DNA of 64,000 nucleotides. Origin: Petrolisthes cinctipes (lineage: Eukaryota; Arthropoda; Malacostraca; Decapoda; Porcellanidae). This document shows positions 1 to 16,969 of the stretch, in pieces. Each line of letters starts with the position of its first letter. The stretch's first letter is position 1. Made by a program: the position numbers and the translations under genes. The DNA is taken from NCBI GenBank assembly GCA_033782935.1, contig JAWQEG010001559.1, forward strand, positions 372,001 through 436,000, in the 5' to 3' direction. The notes under the pieces are model-generated. The model made no database searches. It was not told where the DNA came from and saw only the letters and a program-made list of their open reading frames with translations.

Positions 1-2520
1 CACCACCCTATAAATGACTGTTGATATTTACAATCCAAGCACTCTAATGACACCCACCACCCTCTGAATGGCTGTTGATATTTACAATCAAAGCACTGTA
101 ATAACACCCACACACCCACCACCTTGTGAATGACTGTTGATATTTACAGTCCAAGCACTGTAATGACACCAACCTCCCCATGATTGACTGTTGATATTTA
201 CAGTCCAAGCAATGTAATGACACCCATACACCCACCACCCCATTAATGACTGTTGATATTGACAGTCCAAGCACTGTAATGATACCCACACACTTATCAC
301 CCAATGAATGACTGTTGATATTTACAGTCCCAGCACTGTAATGCAACCCACCACCCCATGAATGACTGTTGATATTTACAGTTCAAGCAATAATAACAAA
401 CACACACCCACCACACCATGAATGTTTTGATATTTACAGTCCAAGCAATGTATTGACACCCACACATCCACAACCCCATGAATGACTGTTGAAATTTACA
501 GTCCAAGCACTGTAATGACAGCCACACACCCACCACCTCATAAATAACTGTTGATATTTATAGTCTAAGCACTCTAATGACACCCACCCACCAACCAACC
601 CATGAATGACTGTTGATATTTACAGTCCAAGCTATTGTAATGACACCCTAACACACACCACCCCAAAAATGACTGTTGATATTTACAGTCAAAACACTGT
701 AATAACACCCCAACACCCACGACCCCTTGAATTATAGTTGATATTTACAGTCCAAGCACTGTAATGACACCCACACACACCCAAACCTATGAATTATTGT
801 TGATATTTACAGTCCAAGCACTCTAATGATACCAACCACCCTATGAATGACTGTTGATATTTACAATCAAAACACTGTAATGACACCCATACACCCACCA
901 CCCCATAAATGACTGTTGATATTTACAGTCCAAGCACTGTAATGACACCCAGACACCCACCACCCCATGATTAACTGCTGATATTTACAGTCCAAGCATT
1001 GTAATGACACTCCCACACCAACCACCCCATGAATTATGGTTGATATATACAGTCCAAGCACTGTAATGATACCCACACAACCACCACCCCTTAAATGACT
1101 GTTGATATTTACAGTCTAAGCACTGTAACGACACCCACCACCCTATAAATGACTGTTGATAGTTACAATCAGAACACTGTAATAACACCCACACACCCAC
1201 CACCCCATGAATAACTGTTGATATTTACAATCCAACCACTGTAATGACACCCATACACCCACCACCCAAAGAATGACTGTTGATATTTAGAGTCCAATCA
1301 CTGTAATGACACCAACACACCCACCTCCCCATAAATGATGGTTGATATCTATAGTCCAAGCAATGTAATGACACCTACACACCCACCACCCCATGAATAA
1401 CTGTTAATATATACAGTCCAAGCATTCTAATGACACCCACCACCCTCTGAATGACTGTTGATATTTACAGTCAAAGCACTGTAATAACACCCACACACTC
1501 ACCACCCCATGAATGACTGTTGATATTCACAGTCCATGCACTGTAATGACACCCACTCACCCAACACACAATAAATGATGGTTGATATTTAGAGTCCAAG
1601 AACTGTAATGACACACACACACTTACCATTCCATGAATGACTGTTGATATTTACAGTCTAAGCACTGTAATGACACACTCACACCAACCGCCCCATAAAT
1701 GACTGTTGATATTTACAGTCTAAGCACTGTAATGACACCCACACACCCACCACCAAAAGAATAACTGTTGATATTTACAGTCCAAGCACTCTAATGAAAC
1801 CCACCACCCTATGAATGACTGTTGATATTTACAGTCAAAACTCTGTAATGGCACCCACACCCACCACCCCATGAATTATGGTTGATATTTACAGCCCAAG
1901 CACTGTAATGACATCCACACACCCACCACCCCCTTAAGGACTGTTGATATTTACAGTCCAAGCTCTGTAATGACACTCACACACCCACTACCCTATAATT
2001 GACTAGTGATATTTATAGTCCAAGAACTGTAATGACACTTACACACCCACGACCCCATAAATGATGGTTGATATTTATAGTCCAAGCACTGTAATGACAC
2101 TGACACACCCACCAACTCATAAATGACTGTTGATATTTTCAGACCAAGCATTGTAATGACATCAACACACCAACCATCCCATGAATGACTGTTAATATTT
2201 ACAGTCCAAGCACTCTAATGACACCCAACACCTTCTGAATGACTGTTGATATTTACAGTCAAAGCACCATAATAACACCCACACACTCACCAAACCATAA
2301 ATGACTGTTGATATTCACAGTCCAAGCACTGTAATGACACCCACACACCCACCACCCAATGAATGATGGTTAATATTTACAGTTTAAGAACTGCAATGAC
2401 ACCAACACACTCACCACCCCATGAATGACTGTTGATATTTACAGTCCAAACACTTTCATGATACCCACACACCCACCACCCCATGAATAACTGTTGATAT
2501 TTACAGTCCAAGCTCTGTAA

Positions 2521-2890
2521 TGACACCCCGACCCCCACCATCCCATGATTGACTGTTGATATTTATAGTCCAAGCACTGTAATGACACCTACACACCCAT
2601 CAACCCATGAATGACTGTTGATATTTATAGTCCATGCACTAATAACACACACACACACCACCCCATGAATGACTTGATATTTACAGTCCAAGCACTGTAA
2701 TGACACCCACAAACCCACCACCCCATGAATGACGGTGGATATTTACAGTTCAAGCACCATAATGACACACACACCCCCACCACCCCATGAATGACTGTTG
2801 ATATTTACATTAAAAGCACTGTAATGACACCCCCATACCCACCACTCCATGAACTATGGTTGATATTTACAGTCCAAGAACTGTTATGAC
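2521..2890. repeat. Satellite segment duplicated at 5053-5420
   Basis: The segment begins with the distinctive TGACACCCCGACCCCCACCA and continues through ACACACACCACCCC and the GACGGTGGATATTT monomer. The same ordered set of variant monomers recurs 2532 bp downstream with few differences. Confidence 0.8.
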
Positions 2891-5052
2891 ACCCACACAC
2901 CAACCACCACATAAATGACTCTTGATATTTACAGTCCAAGCTCTGTAATAACACTCACACACCCACCACCTTATGAATGACTGTTAATATTTACAGTCTA
3001 AACACTGTAATGACAACCACACTCCCACCACCCCATGATTAACTGTTGAAATTTACAGTCCAAGGAATGTAATGACATCCAAACACCAACCACCCTATAA
3101 ATGACTGTTGATATTTACAGTCCAAGAACTGTAATGACACCCACACACCCATCACCCTATGAATGACTGTTGATATTTAATTCCCAGCACTGTAATGACA
3201 CCCACCACCCCATCAATGACTGTTGATATTTACAGTCAAAGCAATAATGACCCACACACACCCACCACCCCATAAATGACTTGATATTTACAGTCCAAGC
3301 ACTGTAATGACACCCTCACACCCACCACCACATAAATGACAGTGGATATTTACAGTCAAAGCACTGTAATGAAACCCCAACTCCCACGATCCCATGAATT
3401 ACAATTGATATTTACAGTCCAAGCACTGTAATGACACCCACACACCCACAACCCCATGAATGACTATTGATATTTACAGTCCAAGCACTATAATGATACC
3501 CACCACCCTATGCATGACTGTTGATATTTACAATTAAAACACTGTAATGACACCCATACACCCACCACCCCATGAAAGACTGTTGATATTTATAGTCCAA
3601 GCTCTGTAATGACACCCACACACCCACCACCCCATGATTGACTGTTGATATCTACATTCCAAGCACTGTAATGACAACCCTACACCCACCACCCCATGAA
3701 TTATGTTTGATATTTACAGTCCAAGCACTGTAATAACACTCACACAACCACCATCCCATGAATGACTGTTGATATTTACAGTCCAAACACTGTAATGACA
3801 CCCACCACCCTATGAATGACTGTTGATAATTACAATCAAAACACTGTAATTACACCCACATAGCCACCACCCCTTGAATGACTGTTGATATTTACAGTCC
3901 AAGCACTGTAATGACATCCACACACACACCACCCCATGAATGACTATTGATATTTACAGTCCAAGCTCTGTAATGACACTCACACTCCCACCACCCTATG
4001 AATGACTGTTTATATTTACAGTCCAAGCACTGTAATGATACCCATACAACAACCACCCCATGATTGACTGTTGATATTTACTGTCCGAGCAATGTAATGA
4101 CACCCAAACACCCACCACCCTATAAATGACTGTTGATATTTACAGTCCAAGCAATGTAATGACACCCACAAACCCATCACCCTATGAATGACTGTTGATA
4201 TTTACAGTAAAGCACTGTAATGCAACCCACCACCAAATTAATGACTGTTGATATTTACAGTCAAAGCACTAATGACACCCACCACCACATGAATGACTTG
4301 ATATTTACAGTCCAAGCACTGTAATGACACCCACAAACCCACCAACCCATGAATGACTGTTGATATTTACAGTCCAAGCACTATAATGACACCCACACAC
4401 CCATCACCTCACGAATGACTGTTGATATTTATAGTCCAATCACTGTAATGACACCCTTACACCCACCACCCAATAAATGACAGTTGATATTTACAGTCCA
4501 AGCAATGTAATGACACCCCAACACTAACGACCCCATGAATTAAAGTTGATATTTATAGTCCAAGCACTGTAATGACACCCACACACCCACAACCCCATGA
4601 ATGACTGTAGATATTTACAGTCCAAGCACTCTAATGATACCCACAACCCTATGAATGACTGCTGATATTTACAATTAAAACACTGTAATGACATCCATAC
4701 ACCCACGACCCCATGAATGACTGTTGATATTTACAGTCCAAGCACTGTAATGACACCCACACACCCACCACCTTATGAGTGACTGTTGATATTTACATTC
4801 CAAGCACTGTAATAAAACCCCCACACCCACCATCCCATGAATTATGTTTGATATTTACAGACCAAGCAATGTAAAGACATCCACACAACCACTACCCCAT
4901 GAATGACTGTTGATAATTACAGTCCAAGCACTGTAATGAAACCCACCACCCTATGAATGACTGTTGATAATTACAATCAAAACACGGTAATGACACCCAC
5001 ACACCCACCACCACATGAATGACTATTGATATTTACAGTCCAAGAACTGTAA

Positions 5053-5420
5053 TGACACCCCGACCCCCACCATCCCATGATTAACTGTTGATATTTATAG
5101 TCCAAGCACTGTAATGACACCTACACACCCATCAACCCATAAATGAATGTTGATATTTATAGTCCATGCACTAATAACACACACACACCACCCCATGAAT
5201 GACTTGATATTTACAGTCCAAGCACTGTAATGACACCCACAAACCCACCACCCCATGAATGACGGTGGATATTTACAGTTCAAGCACCATAATGACACAC
5301 ACACCCCCACCACCCCATGAATGACTGTTGATATTTACATTAAAAGCACTGTAATGACACCCCCATACCCACCACTCCATGAATTATGGTTGATATTTAC
5401 AGTCCAAGAACTGTAATGAC
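5053..5420. repeat. Satellite segment, second copy of 2521-2890
   Basis: This is the downstream copy at +2532 bp. The shared series of rare variants shows block duplication, not chance similarity of monomers. Confidence 0.8.
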
Positions 5421-7483
5421 ACCCACCACCCTATGAATGACTGTTGATAATTACAATCAAAACACGGTAATGACACCCACACACCAACCACCCCATGAAT
5501 GACTATTGATATTTACAGTCCAAGCATTGTAATGACACCCATACACCCACCACCCCATAAATGACGGTTAATAATTATAGTCCAAGCACTGTAATGACAC
5601 CCACACACCCATAACCCCATAAATGACTGTTGATATTTTCACTCTAAGCACTGTAATGACATCCACACACCCACAACCCGATGAATGACTGTTAATATTT
5701 ACAGTCCAAGCACTCTAATGACACCCACCACCCTCTATATGACTGTTGATATTTACAGTCAAAGCACTGTAATAACACTCACACACCAACCACCCCATGA
5801 ATGACTATTGATATTTACAGTCCAAGCACTGTAATGACACCCACACACCCACCACCCCATAAATGACGGTTGATAATTATAGTCCAAGCACTGTAATGAC
5901 ACCCACACACCCACCACCCCATAAATGACTGTTGATATTTTCAGTCCAAGCACTGTAATGACACCCAAACACCCACAACCCAATGAATGACTGTTAATAT
6001 TTACAGTCCAAGCACTCTAATGACACCCACCACCCTCTATATGACTGTTGTTATTTACAATCAAATCACTGTAATGACACCCATACACCCACCACCATAT
6101 ACATGACTTGATATTTACAGTCCAAGCTCAGTAATAACACCCACACACCCACCACCCCATGATTGACAGTTGATATTTACTGTCCAAGCAATGTAATGAC
6201 ACCCAAACACCCACCACCCTTTAAATGACTGTTGATATTTACAGTCCAAACACTGTAATGACACCCACACACCCATCACCCTATGAATGACTCTTGATAT
6301 ATACAGTCCAAGCACTTTAATGACACTCCAACACCAATGACACCATGAATTATAGTTGATATTTACAGTCCAAGCACTGTAATGACACCCACACACCCAC
6401 AACCCCATGAATGACTGTTGATATTTACAGTCCAAGCACTCTAATGATACCCACCACCCTATGAATGACTGTTGATAATTACAATCAAAACACGGGAATG
6501 ACACCCACACACCAACCACCCCATGAATGACTATTGATATTTACAGTCCAAGCACTCTAATGACACCCACCACCCTCTATATGACTGTTGTTATTTACAG
6601 TCATAGCACTGTAATAACACTCACACAACCATCACCTCAAGAATGACTGTTGATATTTACAGTCCAAGCACTGTAATGACACCCACACACCTACCACTCC
6701 ATGAATGACTGTTGATAATTACAGTCCAAGCTCTGTAATAACACACACACCCACCACCCTATGAATGACTGTTGATATTTACAGTCCAAGCACTGTAATG
6801 ACACCCACACACCCACCACCCCATGATTGACTGTTGATATTTACAGTCCAAGCAATGTAATAACACCCAAAGACCCACCACCCTATAAATGACTGTTGAT
6901 TTTTACAATCCAAGCACTCTAATGATACCCACCACCCTATGAATGACTGTTGATATTTACAATCAAATCACTGTAATGACACCCATACACCCACCACCAT
7001 ATACATGACTTGATATTTACAGTCCAAGCTCTGTAATAACACTCACACACCCACCACCCTATGAATGACTGTTAATATTTACAGTATAAGCACTGTAATG
7101 ACACCCACACACCCACCACCCCATGATTGACTGTTGAAATTTACTGTCCAAGCACTGTAATGACACCCTCACACACACCACCACATAAATGACTGTGGAT
7201 ATTTACAGTCAAAGCACTGTAATGAAACCCCAACACCCACAATCCCATGAATTATAGTTGATATTTACAGTCCAAGCACTGTAATGACACCCACACACCC
7301 ACAACCCAATGAATTACTATTGATATTTACAGTCCAAGCACTCTAATGATACCCACCACCCTATGAATGACTGTTGATATTTAAAATTAAAACACTGTAA
7401 TGACACCCATACACCCACCACCCCATGAGAGACTGTTGATATTTATAGTCCAAGCACTGTAATGACACCCACACACCCACCAC

Positions 7484-7875
7484 CCCATGATTGACTGTTA
7501 ATATTTACAGTCCAAGCAACGTAATGACACCCAAACACCCACCAACCTATAAATGACTGTTGATATTTACAGTCCAAGCAATGTAATGACACCCACAAAC
7601 CCATCACCCTGTGAATGACTGTTGATATTTACAGTCCAAGCACTGTAATGCCACCCACCACCAAATGAATGACTGTTGATATTTAAAGTCAAAGCACTAA
7701 TGACACCCACCACCACATGAATGACTTGATATTTACAGTCCAAGCACTGTAATGACACCCACAAACCCACACACCCATGAATGACTGTTGATATTTACAG
7801 TCCAAGCACTATAATGACACCCACACACCCATCATCTCACGAATGACTACTGATATTTATAGTCCAATCATTGTA
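7484..7875. repeat. Satellite segment duplicated at 8813-9204
   Basis: It is marked by AAGCAACGTAATGACACCCA and by CATCATCTCACGAATGACT near its end. The offset is 1329 bp with very few differences. Part of it (about 7840-7990) recurs again at +421 bp (from about 8265), so duplications overlap here. Confidence 0.8.
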
Positions 7876-8812
7876 ATGACACCCACACACCCACAACCCC
7901 ATGAATGACTATTGATATTTACAGTCCAAGCACTCTAATGATACCCACCACCCTATGAATGACTGTTGATATTTAAAATTAAAACAATGTAATGACACCC
8001 ATACACCCACCACCCTATGATTGACTGTTGATATTTACAGTCCAAGCACTGTAATGACATCCACACACTCACCACCCAATGAATGACTGTTAATATTTAC
8101 AGTCCAAGCTCTGTAATGACACTTACACACCCACCACCCTATGAATGACTGTTGATATTTATAGTCCAAGCACTGTAATGAAAACCCACTCACCCAAAAC
8201 CCCATAAATGATGGTTGATATTTATAGTCCAAGCACTGTAATGACACCCACACACCCATCATCTCACGAATGACTACTGATATTTATAGTCCAATCATTG
8301 TAATGACACCCACACACCCACAACCCCATGAATGACTATTGATATTTACAGTCCAAGCACTCTAATGATACCCACCACCCTATGAATGACTGTTGATATT
8401 TAAAATTAAAACACTGTAATGACACCCATACACCCACCACCCCATAAGAGACTGTTGATATTTATAGTCCAAGCACTGTAATGACACCCACACACCCACC
8501 ACCCCATGATTGACTGTTGATATCTACATTCTAAGCACTGTAATGACAACCCTACACCCACCACCCCATGAATGACTGTTGATATTTACAGTCCAAGCAC
8601 TGTAATAACACTCACACAACCACCATCCCATTAATGACTGTTGATATTTACAGTCCAATCACTCTAATGACATCCACACACCCACCACCCCATGAATGAC
8701 TGTTGATATTTACAGTCCAAGCTCTGTAATGACACTCACACACCCACCACCCTATGAATGACTGTTGATATTTACAGTCCAAGCACTGTAATGATACCCA
8801 CACAACAACCAC

Positions 8813-9204
8813 CCCATGATTGACTGTTAATATTTACAGTCCAAGCAACGTAATGACACCCAAACACCCACCAACCTATAAATGACTGTTGATATTTACA
8901 GTCCAAGCAATGTAATGACACCCACAAACCCATCACCCTGTGAATGACTGTTGATATTTACAGTCCAAGCACTGTAATGCCACCCACCACCAAATGAATG
9001 ACTGTTGATATTTAAAGTCAAAGCACTAATGACACCCACCACCACATGAATGACTTGATATTTACAGTCCAAGCACTGTAATGACACCCACAAACCCACA
9101 CACCCATGAATGACTGTTGATATTTACAGTCCAAGCACTATAATGACACCCACACACCCATCATCTCACGAATGACTGCTGATATTTATAGTCCAATCAC
9201 TGTA
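8813..9204. repeat. Satellite segment, second copy of 7484-7875
   Basis: This is the +1329 bp copy of the block. It departs from the first copy at its end (GACTGCTGATATTT against GACTACTGATATTT). Confidence 0.8.
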
Positions 9205-10029
9205 ATGACACCCTCACACCCACCACCCCATAAATGACAGTTGATATTTACAGTCCAAGCACTGTAATGACACACCAACACTAACAACCCCATGAATTAA
9301 AGTTGATATTTATAGTCCAAGCACTGTAATGACACCCACACACCCACAACCCCATGAATGACTATTGATATTTACAGTCCAAGCACTCTAATGATACCCT
9401 TCACCCTATGAATGACTGTTGATATTTACAATCAAATCACTGTAATGACACCCATACACCCACCACCATATACATGACTTGATATTTACAGTCCAAGCTC
9501 TGTAATAACACTCACACACCCACCACCCTATAAATGACTGTTAATATTTACAGTCTAAGCACTGTAATGACACCCACATACCCACCACCCCATGATTGAC
9601 TGTTGAAATTTACAGTCCAAGCAATGTAATGACACCCCCACACCCACCACCCCATGAATTATGGTTGATATTTAAAGTCCAAGCACTGTAATGACATCCA
9701 CACACCCACCACCCCATTAATGACTGTTGATATTTACAGTCCAAGCACTGTAATGAAACCCACCACCCCATGAATGACTGTTGATAATTACAATCAAAAC
9801 ACTGTAATGACACCCACACACCCACCACCCCATGAATGACTGTTGATATTTACAGTCCAAGCACTGTAATGATGCCCACACACCCACCACCCTATGATTG
9901 ACTGTTGATATTTACAGTCCAAGCACTGTAATGACATCCACACACTCACCACCCAATGAATGACTGTTAATATTTACAGTCCAAGCTCTGTAATGACACT
10001 TACACACCCACCACCCTATGAATGACTGT

Positions 10030-11990
10030 TGATATTTATAGTCCAAGCACTGTAATGAAAACCCACTCACCCAAAACCCCATAAATGATGGTTGATATTT
10101 ATAGTCCAAGCACTGTAATGACACCCACACACCCACCACCCCATAAATGACTATTGATATTATTAGTTCAAGCACTGTAATGACATCCACACACCCAACA
10201 CCCCATGAATGACTGTTAATATTTACAGTCCAAAAACTCTAATGACACCCACCACCCTCTGAATGACTGTTGATATTTACCGTCGAAGCACTGTAATAAT
10301 ACCCACACACTCACCACCCCATGAATGATTGTTGATATTCACAGTCCAAGCACTGTAATGACTCCCACACACACACCACCCAATGAATGATGGTTGATAT
10401 TTACAGTCCAAGAACTGCAATGACTCCCACACATCACCACCCCATGAATGACTGTTGATATTTACGGTTCAAGAACTTTCATGATACCCACATACCCATC
10501 ACTCCATGAATAGCTGTTGATATTTACAGTCCAAGCACTCTGATAACACCCACCACCCTCTGAATGACTGTTGATATTTACAGTCAATGCACTGTAATAA
10601 CACCCACACACCCACGACCGTATAAATGACTGTTGATATTTACAGTCCAAGCACTGTAATGACACCAACCACCCCATGATTAAATGTTGATATTTACAAT
10701 CCAAGCAATGTAATGACACCCAAACACCCCCCACCCCATAAATGACTGTTAATATTTACAGTCCAAGCACTGTAATGACACCCACACACCCATCACCTCA
10801 TGAATGACTGTTGATATTTACAGTCCAAGCACTGTAATGCCACCCCCCCCCATGAATGACTGTTGATATTTACAGTCCAAGCAATAATGACACACACACA
10901 CCCACCACCCCAATAATGACTTGATAGTTACAGTCCAAGCATTGTAATGACACCCACACACCAACAACCCCATGAATGACTGTTGGTATTTACAGTCCAA
11001 GCAATATAATGACACATCCACACCCACCACCCCATGAATGACAGTTGATATTTACAGTCCGAACACTGTAATGACACCCTCACACCCACCACCCCATGAA
11101 TGACTCTTGATATTTACAGACAAAGCACTGTAATGACACCCACACACCGACAACCCCATGAAATATGGTTCATATTTACAGTCCATGCACTATAATGACA
11201 CCCTCACACATACCACTCCATGAATGACTGTTGATAATTACAGTCCAAGCTCTGTAATAACACACACACCCATCACCCTATGAATGACTGTTGATATTTA
11301 CAGTCCAAGCACTGTAATGACACCCACACACCCACCACCCCATGATTGATTGTTGATATTTACAGTCCATGCAATGTAATGACACCCAAACACCCACCAC
11401 CCTATAAATGACTGTTGATATTTACAGTCCAAGCACTGTAATGACACCCACACACCCATCACCCTATGATTGACTCTTGATATATACAGTCCAAGCACTG
11501 TAATGCCACCCACCACCCTATGAATGACTGTTGATATTTACAGTAAAAGCACTGTAATGACACTCCAACACCTACGACCCCATGAATTATAGTTGATATT
11601 TACACTCCAAGCACTGTAATGACACCCACACACCCACAACCCCATAAATGACTGTTGATATTTACAGTCCAAGAACTCTAATGATACCCACCACCCTATG
11701 AATGACTGTTGATATTTACAATCAAATAACTGTAATGACACCCATACACCCACCACCATATACATGACTTGATATTTACAGTCCAAGCTCTGTAATAACA
11801 CTCACACACACACCACCCTATGAATGACTGTTAATATTTACAGTCGAAGCACGCCACATACCCACCACCCCATGATTGACTGTTGAAATTTACAGTCCAA
11901 GCAATGTAATGACACCCCCACACCCACCACCCTATGAATTATGGTTGATATTTACAGTCCAAGCACTGTAATGACATCCACACACCCACC
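10030..11990. repeat. Satellite ~2.0-kb block, copy 1
   Basis: The start marker AAACCCACTCACCCAAAACC is followed by the same variant series as in 12060-13960 (offset 2032 bp, falling to 1972 bp after loss or gain of about one monomer). A further related copy starts near 16976. Confidence 0.75.
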
Positions 11991-12059
11991 ACCCCATGAA
12001 TGACTGTTGATATTTACAGTCCAAGCACTGTAATAACACCTACCACCCCATGAATGACT

Positions 12060-13960
12060 GTTGATATTTATAGTCCAAGCACTGTAATGAAAACCCACTC
12101 ACCCAAAACCCCATAAATGATGGTTGATATTTATAGTCCAAGCACTGTAATGACACCCACACACCCACCACCCCATAAATGACTGTTGATATTATTAGTT
12201 CAAGCACTGTAATGACATCCACACACCCAACACCCCATGAATGACTGTTAATATTTACAGTCCAAGCACTCTAATGACACCCACCACCCTTTGAATGACT
12301 GTTGATATTTACAGTCAAAGAACTGTAATAATACCCACACACTCACCACCCCATGAATGACTGTTGATATTCACAGTCCAAGCACTGTAATGACTCCTAC
12401 ACACACACCACCCAATGAATGATGGTTGATATTTACAGTCCAAGAACTGCAATGATTCCCACACATCACCACCCCATTAATGACTGTTGATATTTATGGT
12501 TCAAGCACTTTCATGATACCCACATACCCATCACTCCATGAATAGCTGTTGATATTTACAGTCCAAACACTCTGATAACACCCACCACCCTCTTAATGAC
12601 TGTTGATATTTACAGTCAAAGCACTGTAATAACACCCACACACCCACCACCGTATGAATGACTGTTGATATTTACAGTCCAAGCACTGTAATGACACCAA
12701 CCACCCCATGATTAAATGTTGATATTTACAATCCAAGCAATGTAATGACACCCAAACACCCACCACCCCATGAATGACTGTTGATATTTAAAGTACAAGC
12801 ACTGTAATGCCACCCCCCCCCCCATGAATGACTGTTGATATTTACAGTCCAAGCAATAATGACACACACACACCCACCACCCCATTAATGACTTGATATT
12901 TACAGTCCAAGCATTGTAATGACACCCACACACCAACCACCCCATGAATGACTGTTGGTATTTACAGTCCAAGCAATATAATGACACCTCCACACCCACC
13001 ACCCCATGAATGACTGTTGATATTTACAGTCCGAACACTGTAATGACACCCTCACACCCACCACCCCATGAATGACTCTTGATATTTACAGACAAAGCAC
13101 TGTAATGACACCCACACACCGACAACCCCATGAAATATGGTTCATATTTACAGTCCATGCACTATAATGACACTCACACACCTACCACTCCATGAATGAC
13201 TGTTGATAATTACAGTCCAAGCTCTGTAATAACACACACACCCACCACCCTATGAATGACTGTTGATATTTACAGTCCAAGCACTCTAATGACACCCACA
13301 CACCCACCACCCCATGATTGACTGTTGATATTTACAGTCCAAGCAATGAAATGACACCCAAACACCCACCACCCTATAAATGACTGTTGATATTTACAGT
13401 CCAAGCACTGTAATGACACCCACACACCCATCACCCTATGAATGACTCTTGATATATACAGTCCAAGCACTGTAATGCCACCCACCACCCCATGAATGAC
13501 TGTTGATATTTACAGTAAAAGCACTGTAATGACACTCCAACACCCACGACCCCATGAATTATAGTTGATATTTACAGTCCAAGCATTGTAATGACACCCA
13601 CACACCCGCAACCCCATAAATGACTGTTGATATTTACAGTCCAAGCACTCTAATGATACCCATCACCCTATGAATGACTGTTGATATTTACAATCAAATC
13701 ACTGTAATGACACCCATACACCCACCACCATATACATGACTTGATATTTACAGTCCAAGCTCTGTAATAACACTCACACACCCACCACCCTATGAATGAT
13801 TGTTAATATTTACAGTCTAAGCACTGTAATGACACCCACACACCCACCACCCCATGATTGACTGTTGAAATTTACAGTCCAAGCACTGTAATGACACCCT
13901 CACACACACCACCACATAAATGACTGTGGATATTTACAGTCAAAGCACTGTAATGAAACC
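12060..13960. repeat. Satellite ~2.0-kb block, copy 2
   Basis: This is the tandem partner of 10030-11990. It carries the same rare monomers, for example the C-run monomer (GCCACCCCCCCC near 12810) and ATGAAATATGGTTCATATTT. Confidence 0.75.
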
Positions 13961-16900
13961 CCAACACCCTATGAATGACTGTTGATATTTAAAATTAAAA
14001 CACTGTAATGACACCCATACACCCACCACCCCATGATTGACTGTTGATATTTACAGTCCAAGCACTGTAATGACACCCACACACCCACCACCCCATGATT
14101 GACTGTTGATATCTACATTCTAAGCACTGTAATGACAACCCTACCCCCACCACCCCATGAATTATGTTTGATATTTACAGTCCAAGCACTGTAATAACAC
14201 TCATACAACCACCATCCCATTAATGACTGTTGATATTTACAGTCCAAGTACTGTAATGACACCCACCACCCTATAAATGACTGTTGATAATTACAATCAA
14301 AACACTGTAATGACACCCACATAGCCACCACCCCATGAATGACTGTTGATATTTACAGTCCAAGCACTGTAATGGCACCCACACACCCACCGCCCCATGA
14401 TTGACTGTTGATATTTACAGTCCAAGCACTCTAATGACATCCACACACCCACCACCCCATGAATGACTGTTGATATTTACAGTCCAAGCTCTCTAATGAC
14501 ACTCACACACCCACCACCCTATGAATGACTGTTGATATTTACAGTCCAAGCACTGTAATGATACCCACACAACAACCACCCAGTGATTGACTGTTGATAT
14601 TTACAGTCCGAGCAACGTAATGACACCCAAACACCCACCACCCTATAAATGACTGTTGATATTTACAGTCCAAGCACTGTAATGCCACCCACCACCAAAT
14701 GAATGACTGTTGATATTTACAGTCAAAGCACTAATGACACCCACCACCACATGAATGACTTGATATATACAGTCCAAGCACTGTAATGACACCAACAAAC
14801 TCACAAACCCATGAATGACTGTTGATATTTACAGTCCAAGCACTATAATGACACCCACACACCCATCATCTCACGAATGACTGTTGATATTTATAGTCCA
14901 ATCACTGTAATGACACCCTCACACCCACCACCCCATAAATGATAGTTGATATTTACAGTCCAAGCACTGTAATGACACACCAACACTAATGACCCCATGA
15001 ATTAAAGTTGATATTTATAGTCCAAGCACTGTAATGACACCCACATACCCAAAACCCCTTGAATGACTGTAGATATTTACAGTCCAAGCACTCTAAAGAT
15101 ACCCACCACCCTATGAATGACTATTGATATTTACAATCAAAACACTGTAATGACATCCATACAACCACGACCCTATGAATGACTGTTGATATTTACAGTC
15201 CAAGCACTGTAATGACACCCACACACCCACCACCTTATGATTGACTGTTGATATTTACTGTCCAAGCACTGTAATAAAACCCCCACACCCACCATCCCAT
15301 GAATTATGTTTGATATTTACAGACCAAGCAATGTAAAGACACCCACACAACCACTACCCCATGAATGACTGTTGATAATTACAGTCCAAGCACTGTGATG
15401 ACACCCACTACCCTATAAATGACTGTTGATAATTACAATCAAAACACGGTAATGACACCCACACATCCACCACCCCATGAATGACTATTGATATTTACAT
15501 TCAAAGCACTGTAATGACACCCACACACCCACCACCCCATAAATGATGGTTGATAATTATAGTCCAAGCACTGTAATGACCCCCACACACCCACCACCCC
15601 ATAAATGACTTTTGATATTATCAGTCCAAGCACTGTAATGACATGCAAACACCCACAACCCAATGAATGACTGTTAATATTTACAGTCCAAGCACTCTAA
15701 TGACACCCACAACCCTCTATATGACTGTTGATATTTACAGTCAAAGCACTGTAATAACACTCACACAACCATCACCTCAAGAATGACTGTTGATATTTAA
15801 AGTCCAAGCACTGTAATGACACCCACGCATCTACCACTCCATAAATGACTGTTGATAATTACAGTCCAAGCTCTGTAATAACACACACACCCACCACCCT
15901 ATGAATGACTGTTGATATTTACAGTCCAAGCACTGTAGTGACACCCACACACCCACCACCCCATGATTGACTGTTAATATTTACAGTCCATGCAATGTAA
16001 TGACACCAAAACACCCACCACCCTATAAATGACTGTTGATATTTACAGTCCAAGCACTGTAATGACACCCACACACCCATCACCCTATGAATGACTCTTG
16101 ATATATACAGTCCAAGCACTGTAATGCCACTCACCACCCCATGAATGACTGTTGATATTTACAGTAAAAGCACTGTAATGACACTCCAACACCTACGACC
16201 CCATGAATTATAGTTGATATTTACAGTCCAAGCACTGTAATGACACCCACACACCCAAAACCCCATAAATGACTGTTGATATTTACAGTCCAAGCACTCT
16301 AATGATACCCACCACCCTATGAATGACTGTTGATATTTACAATCAAATCACTGTAATGAAACCCATACACCCACCACCATATACATGACTTGATATTTAC
16401 AGTCCAAGCTCTGTAATAATACTCACACACCCACCACCCTATGAATGACTGTTAATATTTACAGTCTAAGCACTGTAATGACACCAACATACCCACCACC
16501 CCATGATTGACTGTTGAAATTTACAGTCCAAGCAATGTAATGACACCCCCACAACCACCACCCCATGAATTATGGTTGATATTTACAGTCCAAGCACGGT
16601 AATGACATCCACCCACACACCCACCACCCCATGAATGACTGTTGATATTTACAGTCCAAGCACTGTAATGACACCCACCACCCTATAAATGACTGTTGAT
16701 AATTACAATCAAAACACTGTAATGACACTCACACACCTACCACCCCATGAATGACTGTTGATATTTACAGTCCAAGCACTGTAATGACGCCCACACACCC
16801 ACCACCCTATGATTGACTGTTGATATTTACAGTCCAAGCACTGTAATGACATCCACAAACCCACCACCCAATGAATGACTGTTAATATTTACAGTCCAAG

Positions 16901-16969
16901 CTCTGTAATGACACTCACACACCCACCACCCTATGAATGACTGTTGATATTTATAGTCCAAGCACTGTA